DNA of 64,000 nt from Vandiemenella viatica (Eukaryota; Arthropoda; Insecta; Orthoptera; Morabidae). Shown in pieces: positions 55,010 to 64,000 of this stretch. Location of the stretch: contig CM061914.1 of NCBI GenBank assembly GCA_031002005.1, positions 188,188,685 through 188,252,684 on the forward strand, in the 5' to 3' direction. The position numbers and the translations under genes are program-made. The notes under the pieces were generated by a model. The model was not told the origin of the DNA and did no database searches. It worked only from the letters and a program-made list of their open reading frames with translations. Within the stretch, counting starts at the first letter, position 1. Every line of letters starts with the position of its first letter.

Positions 55010-55345
55010 TGCTCATCAAGAATTTTAATTTTAAATTCTTTCAACGATTTTGGTAAATTGTTTATCATTTCGTTCGGTAGTTTTTTCCAGTCTCTGTCTT
55101 CCTGAAGTACGAACGAAAATCTTCCCACACCCTTGTGTCTGAAATCGAATTCCAGCTTGTGGCCATAGTCATCTTTTGCCCTCCGTGCACTACTAAGTCC
55201 TCCACGAATATCTTTCTAAGACTCGTCACCAATATACGCCTTGTTCACTCCAAGCACTTGTTCACCCTCCTCCTTTCTTCCAATAAACCTCATTCTGGCT
55301 CCTTTATCATACAAGTTTATTACTGTGTTTTGCGATGTTTCTCAG
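55010..55345 (-). mobile_element. LINE family A, degraded fragment
   Basis: Minus-strand relic of the C-terminus (an LKEFKI-like end, then EMINNLPKS, KHKGVGRFSF and YGHKLEFDFRHK) with frame breaks and without the 3' terminus. It lies tail-to-tail with the next LINE A copy in plus orientation. Confidence 0.7.
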
Positions 55346-55404
55346 AGACAAATCTAGGAGCCTTACTCTGCAGTGCCCCCCCCCCCCTCCCTCCTCTGCC
55401 AACT

Positions 55405-56106
55405 ACAGTATTTTAAGGGCTGCTAGATTTGTTTCTGTAAATTATCGTAGAACGTTTTTTTTTACTGCTTTACGTCTCTTTTTAACATCGAGGTCTTTAG
55501 AGACGGGAAATGATGGGGGGCAAGGATGGGGGCAAGGAATGGGAATGAATTCGGTCATGGCCTTTTGAAGGAAGCATCCCGGCATTTGCCTAGAGTGATT
55601 TGGGGAAACCATGGAAAACCCAAATCTGGATGCCCGGAAGGGGATTCGAACCACCGTCCTCCCGAATGCGAGGCGAGAACGCTAACCGTTACACCGCCCC
55701 GCTCGGTATCGTAGAACGCAATCAGTAACAGATATGATCAAAGAGTTGGAATGGGACTCATTGGAAGACAGGAGGAGGGTGAAGAGGGTCATGGGAGTGT
55801 ACAAGGCGTATATTGGTGATGAGGCATGGAAAGATATTGGTGTAAGAATTGAAAGTAATTCATGGAAGGGAAAAGATGGCCATGACACAAGATTTCAGGC
55901 ACAAGGGTGTAGGAAGATTCTCTTTTTTAGGTAAGGGTGCCAGGGATTGGAATAAGTCACCAAGAGAAATGATGAATAATTTGCCAAAAATGTTGAAAGA
56001 AGATTTGTGAAGGGTAAATGTAATTGGATGCAGAAAAGGTGGAAGATGGCTGTTTGGGGAAATTGCCACCGGAGCATGCGCTCCATTGCAATTTAATTTA
56101 ATTTAT
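55405..56106 (+). mobile_element. LINE family A copy carrying a SINE insertion
   Basis: Starts in RAARFVSVNYRRT and is broken at 55454 by SINE 1. It resumes at 55708 with RRTQSVTDMIKELEWDSLED, RVMGVYKAYIGDEAWKDIGV and ESNSWKGKDGHD. It then reaches the GCCACCGGAGC terminus and TTAAT tail. Small deletions in the DHDHKLALD and KEFK regions break the frame. Confidence 0.88.
55455..55707 (-). mobile_element. SINE 1 inserted in LINE A, 11-bp target duplication
   Basis: Reverse-orientation SINE 1: T9 tract (tail), GCTTTACGTCTC, CATGGCCTTTTGAAGGAAGC, GGGGATTCGAACC (box B complement), CCTCCCGAATGCGAGGCGAG and CGCCCCGCTCGGT. The host LINE sequence ATCGTAGAACG is duplicated at 55444-55454 and 55708-55718. 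This shows a SINE-type insertion made by target-primed reverse transcription. Confidence 0.93.
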
Positions 56107-56815
56107 ACAAAAATGTGGATCAAGCAATGATCCGACCAAAGTTTTGTAACCCAATTCCCTCACTTACATACATTCATATATCACGTTTTTGTGACTTAAG
56201 AATCTACACAGAATGATATGTAAGCCTTTGACATTAAGCCTGGTTGGTTTAAGGCTTAGATGAAGTATGATGAGGAGACTACAGCAGAAATCGACTTAGG
56301 CTCAGGGAATTGGAACATTTTGATTTGTACGAAATCGAGTCCACGCAGTTATAAATGCGTTGACGAAAGACGAACTGTGCAACGTATCCAAAACAGTAAC
56401 TGAATTAAATTAAAAATGACCAAAAATAAAACTATGTGCACTAATGTTGCGAACTGTGCGTAGGTCCATCAAAATTAATAATATTAATTAATACACCATA
56501 CCAAATTTTGAAAATGACTACTATGAAACATTCTTGGATATTTACGCGCAGAACTGGAAATCAGAAAGCTTCTGTATTCCTAGATTTGCTTAGAGCAAGC
56601 GTTTGCAACTAGTGGTACGTCATGTTGATTCAAGGAGTACACGCGGTAATCTCTTGGCTATGATAATCACTAAGATAATTTGAGAAAAAAATACGCAAAC
56701 GTCACTATCCCCAAAATATATTTTAAGACGAACTACGTGATATGTATATATATATTGGCTGAAAGAAAGACGTTTATCATGCAAGCAATGTAGCAGTAAC
56801 ATTTTTATTGCTATA
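56107..56815. other. Unassigned sequence with a short LINE A scrap
   Basis: 56109-56165 matches the LVRPLLEY region of LINE A in minus orientation (ATGATCCGACCAAAGTTTTG). GTTTGCAACTAGTGGTACGT near 56600 may be the terminus of the hAT element represented by the next entry. Nothing else is recognised. Confidence 0.35.
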
Positions 56816-56925
56816 TTGGACCATGTATCTTTCCGAAAGCGGATTTTCGGCCACGAGAAACATAAAAATCGAACATCGCCACAGATTTCTACTCGAAAAT
56901 TATTTAAGGTTGAAGCTGAGTTAAC
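56816..56925 (+). pseudogene. hAT transposase C-terminal (dimerisation) relic
   Basis: The plus strand reads TMYLSESGFSATRNIKIEHR, then HRFLLENYLRLKLS, then stop. The Y-L-ESGFSA...IK-HR-R...E-LRL-LS pattern is the C-terminal dimerisation block of ZBED/SCAND3-like hAT transposases. Nothing coding remains upstream. Confidence 0.6.
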
Positions 56926-57369
56926 AGCAACCAAATGTTTCAGGCAATCAAAGAGAAACGTTGGCATTATTATTAGAAGTTTTGTGATACTACTCTTAGA
57001 CATTTGTTAGTTTTTTTATGACTTTTGTTATCAGAGTAAAATTTAATAAATCTGGAAAATCTGGTTTTTTATTTACCATTTCAGCTATAAGGCTACGTCA
57101 AGTTGAGCTCTTTCTTGAAGAGGCTTAGAGGGTTTACAACTACTTTCAGTTATTCGCGAGCATCCACTGCCATCCTTCAGCAATTCTTGCAAACTAATGA
57201 GAATTCTATCTCTACAATCGGTGCTTTCCACCAATATCTTTGCGCGCACCATCTGTTTCCGATCTAGAGCACTAATAGATTTTCTCGTTTCCGTCAGATA
57301 GCACTGTGTATCTGAACCAAGGCAATGAACATTTTTCTGAAATCCTGAATTTGCAAACTTTATAGAGAT

Positions 57370-60072
57370 AAACGAACCACTAGTAATAATTGGGGTAGAG
57401 AGTTGGTTAAAAGAGGAAGTACTAGACAGTGAGGTTTTTCCTGATGGTTACAGCGTGTACCGCAGAGATATAGGAGCAGTTCGTGGAGGAGTCTTCATAC
57501 TAGCTAGCAAAAACTACCACAGTTCACTGGCGTTCATAGATCAAGACCATGAGTTACTTGGGGTAGATTTCTGGGGTAATAAAAAAGAAAAAATCAGAGT
57601 GTTGGCTGCTTACCGCACTGGAAGAATGACAGAAGAACATGAGACTCTTGAGGAGAAATTAAATTCATACTCAGATTTCAGAGGTGAGAATAGAATGATC
57701 ATCATCGGTGGGGATTTAAATTTACCAGGTGTAAACTGGGAAGGGAATAAGATAAATAACACAAGGGAACAAAGATTTGTAAATATCTTAATAAGGGAAG
57801 GAGGATTTACACAAGTGGTTGAGCAAAACACTAGGGGACAAAATATTTTGGATATATTTCTAATTAAGCCCGATCAAAACCTTTTGAGGTATCAAGTAAA
57901 TGAAGGAATAAGTGATCATGAAGCAGTTCTGATGGATATTAGAGGATTCAGTAAACCAGCAGCCAAAATTGAAGGGGGAAATAGGTACAATTACAAAAAG
58001 GCACAGGTTTCAAATTCGAAAAGATATTTCACAGAACAATTCAGCTAATTGAAGGAAGGCTCAAGTACAGTAGAGTCAAGGTGGGAAGAGTTCAAGGAGA
58101 TAAGAAGAAAGGGGAAAGAAAAATTTATTCCAAGGCAGAAAATATGGAGAAGTAGAGAACCTATGTACAACAATAGGGAAGTGAGAAGGTTAAAGAGGTT
58201 GGTAAGAAGAGAACAGAACAGAGTTAAGAGACAGCAGGGTAGTAGGGAATATTTAAAACAAGGACTTAATAACAGCAAAGAAATAGCTAAAGATGGGTTC
58301 ATGAGGAGTATTGTCAGTGCAGGAGGACCATTGACTGATGCATCTAGAAATTTCTATGTCTATATCAGAAAACTGAGGGGAAGGGAGGGTGTAGAGACCC
58401 TTATAGATAAGGATGGAGAAGAAGTTACTGACGATTTGAAAAAAGCAGAGATATTTTGGTAACTGGTTCAGTGAAAGCATTAGGGACAATGAATCAGAAA
58501 CGGGAGGGTCTATTTCGGTGAACGAGCTTAACATCACAATTACAAATTAGTATTGTAAAAAATTTGAAATTCATCCTGAGGAAATTATGAAGAAAGCTGA
58601 TAAAAACATAAAGGGGCTGGTGAAGATAAAATTACTACAGATATCTTAAAGATAGCCGGATGTGACATTGTACCTTATATTGAAATATTATTTAAATTTA
58701 ATCTGGATACTTGCTGCTTACCACAGGACTGGAAAAGTGCAATAGTAGTACCGGTACATAAAGGAGGGGTGCGAAATACAGTTGAGAATTACAGGCCAAT
58801 CAGTTTGACATCAGTGGTAGGTAAATTAATAGAAAGATTTATATTCAACCACATCAGAAATATATCTGAAGAAAGTAAGTGGTTTTTCAAGTAGGCTACT
58901 CGGTTTCAGGCAAGGATATTCATGTGAATCTCAGTTGGTGGGATATTTGCACGATATTTCAGATGAAATGGACAAGGGAGGCCAAATTGATAGTGTAGCA
59001 CTAGATCTGTCAGTGTCGTTTGACAGAGTGACCCATGAAATGGTAGTAAATAAGGTAAAAACCATTGGAGTGGATGAGAAAGTGATTTTCTGGGTAGAAG
59101 AATTTTTAAAAGGAAGAAAACAGAAAGTTAGGGTAGTAAATGTAGTATCAAAAGAAGTGGACGCAAAATTGGGTGTGCCGCAGGGTAGCGTATTGGTACC
59201 ATTGTTATTCATTATTCTAATGAATAATTATGTTGATTGTTTACTATCTGAAATTAGATTGTTTGCAGATGACATAATGCTTTATAAAGGAATCAAAACA
59301 ATAGAGGATTGTAAACAGTTGCAGGGTGATCTGCACAGGATATCTAGTTGGGTTGGTAAACATGGGATGAAGATAAATGCAAAGAAAGGTTAATTATGAA
59401 TATAAGGTGGAGAAATAATTGCTTGCTGAAGACTTGAAATGTAAATATCTTGGCATTACACTTGATAACAAGGGCAGGACACATTGGACAGTTGGTAGGA
59501 AAAGGTTTCAACATTCTGCACTTGATGGAGAGAGTGATGAGGGGATGCACGAGAGAAGTAAAGGAATTGGGTTACAAAACTTTGGTCAGACCATTGCTTG
59601 AATATGGCAGTGTAGTATGGGACCCTCATTTTACGTATCAAATACAGGAGTTGGAGAGGATGCAAAAAAGGGCTGCTAGATTTGTTTCTGTAAATTATCG
59701 CAGAATGCAATCAGTGACGGATATGGTAAAGGAGCTGGAATGGGATTCACTGCAAGACAGGAGGAGGATGAGAAGGGTATAGGAGTATACTGGCGATGAG
59801 GCATGGAAAGATATTGCAATAGGTATGAAAAGTAGTGCATGGATGACCATGACCACAAGCTGGCACTCGATTTCAGGTACATGGGTAAGGGTGTAAGGGA
59901 TTGGAATGAGTTACCAAGAGAAATGATGAATAATTTACCGAAAACGTTGAATGAATTTAAAGATAAAATTTGTAGGGGGCAAATGTAGGTGGGTGCAGAA
60001 TAAGGGTAAGATGGGGGTGTAGGGAAATTGCCACCGGAGCCTGTGCACCATTGCAATTAAATTAAATTAAAG
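57370..60072 (+). mobile_element. LINE family A, most complete copy (endonuclease + RT)
   Basis: A 2.7-kb copy encoding most of ORF2 in broken frames. Part of an apurinic-type endonuclease comes first: VRGGVFILASKNYHSS, then MIIIGGDLNLPGVNW and NEGISDHEAVLMDI, holding the GDxNxP and SDH catalytic blocks. A linker with basic RRLKRLVRREQNRVKRQQ follows. The reverse transcriptase has SAIVVPVHKGG, NYRPISLTSVVGKLIERFIF, DLSVSFDRVTHE (motif A), LGVPQGSVLVPLLFIILMNN and IRLFADDIMLYKG. The thumb and C-terminus run to the (TTAAA)3 tail. The N-terminal endonuclease block and ORF1 are missing. Stops at 58048 and 58462, frameshifts near 58545-58930 and a deletion near 59420 make it inactive. The motif order suits the CR1/Jockey superfamily. 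Confidence 0.88.
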
Positions 60073-60900
60073 AAGCAATAATGGAACTGAAAGAAAAATT
60101 TTCATTTGACGTAAGTGTTCAAGTTGAAATAATCAGTATCTTACGATTTGCTGATGACATTCATTGTCTCGTTAACAGAACAGGCTGAGAATATGGAGAA
60201 GTTACTGACTGGCATGAACAAAATACTGAATGAAGATTTTGAACTAAATGTAAACCAAAGCAAGACAAAAGTGACGAAACGTAGCACAAATGATAGCAAT
60301 AATAATAGATTAAATATAAAAATAGGATCGGATGCAATAGGGGAACTGAATTCTGCTACTTGCCAAGTAATGGCCGAAGCAGGAATGACGTTAAAAGCAG
60401 AATAGCACTAGCAAAAAGAAATCTTTTAGTTTAAAATATTGATCTAGAACTTAGAAAGTACTTCTTAAAACTATATGTGTGAAACACAGCACTTTACGTT
60501 GAAAGCATGGACATTAGGAATACCTGAATGCTTGAAAATTGTAGCATTTAAAATGTATTGCTTTGGATGGATGCTGAAATTTAAGTGGACAGATAATTTA
60601 TGAAATTAACGGGTTTTGGATATAATGGATTAGGAAAGAAGTTTGAAGAAGAGTCTTACAGAAAGAAGAGACCAGAAAGAAGAGATAGATCATTTTGAGA
60701 CATCAGGATTTGGTAAACTTGTTAGTAGAGGGAACGGTCGAAGGTAAGAACTGTAGAGGAAGAAAGGGATTAGAATACATCAAGCACATAACTGAGGACG
60801 AGGGTTGTAAGCGGTATGTTGAGATAAAGAGGTTAGCATAAGATAGGAAGGGATTGAGGATTACATCAGACGTGAACTGAAAAAAAATGATCAAGTGTTA
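60073..60900 (+). mobile_element. RTE-like LINE segment directly behind LINE A
   Basis: Starts in the reverse transcriptase (VEIISILRFADDIHCLVNRT, then FELNVNQSKTKVTKRSTND). It continues in broken frames through the thumb and GH-RH region (LVNLLVEGTVEGKNC, RGRKGLEYIKHI) to about 60900. The same family is fused to LINE A at 20146-20470. Here it follows the LINE A tail with no spacer. Confidence 0.7.
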
Positions 60901-61029
60901 AATATAGTGAAAAGAAAACTCCTAGACGTCGTATTGTGAAATGAAATGTATTTCTTTAGAATGTGGCTGTCAAACTTAGGCGAAAAATTTCAGTCTACAC
61001 TAGGTGTTAAAACCAATTCTCCATGCTGG

Positions 61030-61545
61030 AATTGTTTGTTGAAGGCCTAAAGTGTAAATATCTTTCCACAACATTTTATAACAAACTCCGCGGGGTAGAA
61101 GGTAAGAAATGGTTTTAAAATCTTTGATTTATTGTAGAGGGGGAAGAGGGATTAGACTGTAATTGGTAAGTGACGCTATTGGTTTGAAAATCTTGGTTAT
61201 AGCGTTGCTTGAATATAATGATGTAGTATGGGACCACATTTTTGTCATCAAATAAAGGAGTTGGAGTGAATGCGAAAACGTACTGCTAGATTTGAGTCTG
61301 GAAATATCCGAAGAACAAAACAGTAAGGATCTGGGTTGGGACTCATTGGAAGATAGGAGAAAGGTGAAGAGAGTGTTGGCAGTGAAGAAGGCGTACATGG
61401 GTGATTAGACGTGGAAGGATATTGGTGCGAAACTTGGAGTCGTTCATGGAAGGGAAAAGATGACATTGACGGCAATCTGGCACTGGATTTCAGGCATACT
61501 AGGGTGAGTAAAATGTATTTTGTTGCATGGGGACGTCACGGATTG
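61030..61545 (+). mobile_element. LINE family A, highly divergent relic
   Basis: Aligned blocks in order: EGLKCKYLSTTFYNKL, LIVALLEYNDVVWDHIFVIK, RKRTARFESGN, SLEDRRKVKRVLAVKKAYMG and HGREKMTLTAIWHWISGIL-like text in shifted frames. Many substitutions and stops, without the standard terminus, suggest an ancient or separate subfamily. Confidence 0.65.
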
Positions 61546-61549
61546 AAAT

Positions 61550-61985
61550 ATGATTTCAAAAAATGGGTGTGACAATTACGGCACGTGCTGCAGTATCACA
61601 AGATATCTAAGTTACACGCCTGTCGAAATAAGAGAAGCTGGCTTATTTCCCACCCGATATGTCGAGAAAACATTATTATCTCTATTACCCAAGCTTGGTG
61701 GCTGCCCTCAAGGAACTCACTCCTGCAATGCAGTTTTCTTAGGGTTACCCATTTGTGACATATCACGCCCCACCAATCTTTTATATTGTATTCCTATTAT
61801 TTTCTCTTTAAGTAATTGTATGTGTTTATGAATAATTGTATTGACGTATGAAAAGCAGTCTGTGTAACGTAGGATTTCCACAATCCTTAGCATGTGTAGT
61901 CTTTGGGCCTAGTATAAGCCATGAAAGAAGGAATATATAGAGACGAAATAACGCTAAATCAGTGTAGCCTAATATAATAACTCGA
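61550..61985. other. Unassigned sequence
   Basis: An open frame at 61550-61831 has no recognisable domain. Confidence 0.35.
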
Positions 61986-61989
61986 CACC

Positions 61990-62965
61990 TACTGTGCATG
62001 CGCGGCGGCCATAGGAATCACCCCAAAACATTGGGCTGTTTACAGCCTGGACCAAAAATTAATTCTGCCAAGGCCACAATGAATTACATGATGGACATCC
62101 AGAATGGATATTTCAGTTTTATTACTACCACTTGTGGTTAGGTTGAAATGCGGCCTAGACCAGAATAAAAATAGTTTTCTTTTTACCATACATCGTAAGC
62201 TTAATTGGGAATAGCTGGAAGTAGTTTCCATCGTGATACACGTTTTGTCACTAGCATGGTTCTTATGAAATTACTAACAATAATAGATAAATTCTTGGCC
62301 CCTTCTGGAACAACAAAACCATTCTGGTACAGACTGCATTTAGACCTAACCACAATCTCCATTAAATTGCCGCTACAGAATCAAACTATGTAGACACACC
62401 CACACACGCGTATTTTAATCGCAAACTGTATTTGCGGTAACAACATCATCAAGATTCCTAGATTTCATAGCATAATTTAACACATTTAATTTCAACATGC
62501 ACTGTCAGTATAAACTGCAACGTGACGAAAGAAATCGTAATACTAAATTCAATGAATCGCGATGTAAAAATCACCCCTTTTAAATCTCATTTTCAACACT
62601 CGTTAAAAAGTAATACTAGTCTATTATGTGAAAAATAGCAGGGTATGCTGATTTTCTACACTAAACCAACAAAAATTTGAGAACAAAGTCATCCTATGAC
62701 TAAATTATAGACTGGCACCAAAGTTTCCAATTCCTACTGCCCACTTCAAGAACAATAATTAGAATGCAACTTACTTATGAAATGATATTCCAGGTTCTTT
62801 CCTCTCTTTCCTATTTGTGCAACCGTACGCAGCACAAGATGGCATTATAAATTACTTAGACACATTAAAAAATGAAATAATCACAGCATCAAACACAATG
62901 TGAACTTTGCATTTGAGTGGGTTCGCAATATGGCCGCTGCCACCACCGCGCATGCGCGATAGTTT
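61990..62965. repeat. Possible inverted-repeat element with GCATGCGC ends
   Basis: TGTGCATGCGCGGCGGCCAT (61996) is mirrored by ATGGCCGCTGCCACCACCGCGCATGCGCG (62930-62958) on the other strand. Inside, TTAGGTTGAAATGCGGCCTA (62139) faces the inverse CTGCATTTAGACCTAACCAC (62335). The CTGGTCCAGG-type motif is shared with the 48-51 kb block. No transposase and no clear target duplication are visible. Confidence 0.45.
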
Positions 62966-63153
62966 AGAGCCGGCGTCACAGATTTAAAGTCACTTCTCCT
63001 CCATATATTTCTTTCCTCCATGTATGCAACCTCTGAATTGTACGGCGAATCTTTGGTGCATACAATACTAACGCTATGAAGATTCATTCGGTAATTTTTG
63101 TATGTTACCATAATAGAGATAGTCTCAGACACAGCCCGCGACACACACAAACT

Positions 63154-63226
<73 letters not shown>
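63154..63226. repeat. (CA)n then (TA)n microsatellite
   Basis: Thirteen CA units run into about 24 TA units. Confidence 0.95.
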
Positions 63227-63227
<1 letters not shown>

Positions 63228-63228
<1 letters not shown>

Positions 63229-63555
63229 TGGTATACACACGAAGAATAAACGAATTGACTACAAATGCGATTAATAAAGGTTGTAAAAGAGACATTACAG
63301 ACATCTACGGAAAAATGAAATACATAAAACACTTCACACATTTTGCAGTACGAAGAAAACCATGTTGCTGATGTAGCAAAGATCATGTATTACACACAGA
63401 AATACATACACATGACAGAAAATCACAAAAATAAAGGTTCTCTCATGATGCAGATCTCATAATTGAAACAAAACAGGTAGAATGATAGAAACAAATTAAT
63501 TAATAAACGATGAAGTCATTTATAAAGTTTTATTTTAAAAGTAATACACAATAAC
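63228..63555. other. Unassigned sequence downstream of FABP gene B
   Basis: AT-rich; on the minus strand an additional AATAAA lies near 63528. Confidence 0.4.
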
Positions 63556-63558
63556 ATA

Positions 63559-63564
63559 TTTATT
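63559..63564 (-). promoter_or_regulatory. Candidate polyadenylation signal of FABP gene B
   Basis: AATAAA on the minus strand 32 nt after the stop codon at 63596. A second AATAAA about 30 nt further could act instead. Confidence 0.55.
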
Positions 63565-63595
63565 GAGTGGAGAGTTATACAGGGGTGTCCTTTCT

Positions 63596-63646
63596 TCAGA
63601 TTGCCTTGTAGATTCTCTTTCCCGTCACGTTGCCCACAGTCATGGT
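63596..63646 (-). CDS. Fatty-acid-binding protein gene B, terminal exon
   Basis: A pyrimidine tract and acceptor TTTTTTGTGTTGCAG end at 63647. The exon reads TMTVGNVTGKRIYKAI then TGA. Phase, length (51 nt coding, 57 in gene A) and the K-R-I-Y-(K/R)-A motif match exon 3 of FABP gene A. The R-x-Y pair is the ligand-carboxylate motif of the family. The upstream exons would lie beyond 64000. It is a head-to-tail paralogue about 21.5 kb upstream of gene A. Confidence 0.8.
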   Translation of the reverse strand, partial: TMTVGNVTGKRIYKAI

Positions 63647-63649
63647 CTG

Positions 63650-63966
63650 CAACACAAAAAAGTCAACACATTCTGAGCAACTGCAATTACATGCTGAGGC
63701 AGTCTTTAGCGCTAACTTAATGGTCACTAATCTTCTGAAATAACTCTTTACTTCCAGTGATACAATTATACATTTTAAGTACATTCATTTATTAATAATA
63801 TTGTTGAGCCTTTAAATTTCATATATCAGGAGCCCAGAACAAGCTAAAAGACTTGGCTTCTCTTAACGGTGTACTGAGTCTTGAAAAATTCGGAACAACG
63901 CTTGGCTTCTTCCAGAAATTAATAAAATTGTATAAAGCGTATTCGAATCTTCAAAATTGTGTATTA
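63650..63966. other. Last intron of FABP gene B
   Basis: AT-rich intronic sequence leading to the SINE at the window edge; no other feature seen. Confidence 0.5.
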
Positions 63967-64000
63967 CCGAGCGTGGTGGGTGAGCGGTTAACGCTCTGGC
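63967..64000 (+). mobile_element. SINE 1, 5' head cut by the window edge
   Basis: ACCGAGCGTGGTGGGTGAGC followed by GGTTAACGCTCTGGC matches the first 34 bases of the 47.2-kb copy, including the box A region. Confidence 0.85.

Overview
The window looks like nuclear DNA of an arthropod, most likely an insect. It is AT-rich, its genes have introns with GT-AG boundaries, and most of it is transposable elements: non-LTR retrotransposons, tRNA-derived SINEs, Tc1/mariner, hAT and Harbinger-like DNA elements, and a Penelope fragment. The species cannot be read from the sequence. The repeat style resembles large polyneopteran genomes (locusts, cockroaches, stick insects), but that is an impression.

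Host genes are few and all on the minus strand. A three-exon fatty-acid-binding protein (FABP) gene runs from 42086 down to 32083 (exons 42086-42005, 39492-39203, 32139-32083; 142 codons plus stop). The last exon of a second FABP paralogue lies at 63646-63596, so two FABP genes sit head-to-tail. A short secreted proline-rich protein is encoded at 12518-12243 behind a good splice acceptor. I found no other convincing host exon.

Region by region. 1-12 kb: nested LINE fragments of four families, a Penelope GIY-YIG fragment, and a Harbinger-like MITE inserted in an RTE-type LINE. 12-21 kb: the secreted-protein exon, a long (CAA)n tract, and more LINE, SINE and Tc1 remnants. 21.1-27.0 kb: about 44 tandem copies of a 134-bp unit carrying box A/box B-like (RNA polymerase III) motifs. 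27-42 kb: the FABP gene, whose second intron carries Tc1, mariner, LINE and MITE insertions and whose first intron carries a 13-copy, exactly 142-bp tandem array containing the exon-2 splice acceptor and the start of exon 2. 42-64 kb: SINEs, LINEs, a 2.7-kb LINE copy with endonuclease and reverse transcriptase regions, an internally deleted hAT element with a perfect 8-bp target duplication, and the terminal exon of the second FABP gene.

The most unusual property is that four tandem arrays with nearly the same period (134, 137-141, 142 and 143 bp) arose from four different local sequences, one of them a functional splice site. A 139-bp duplication near 49 kb may be a fifth case. LINE family labels A-E and SINE labels 1-3 are mine and only group copies seen here.
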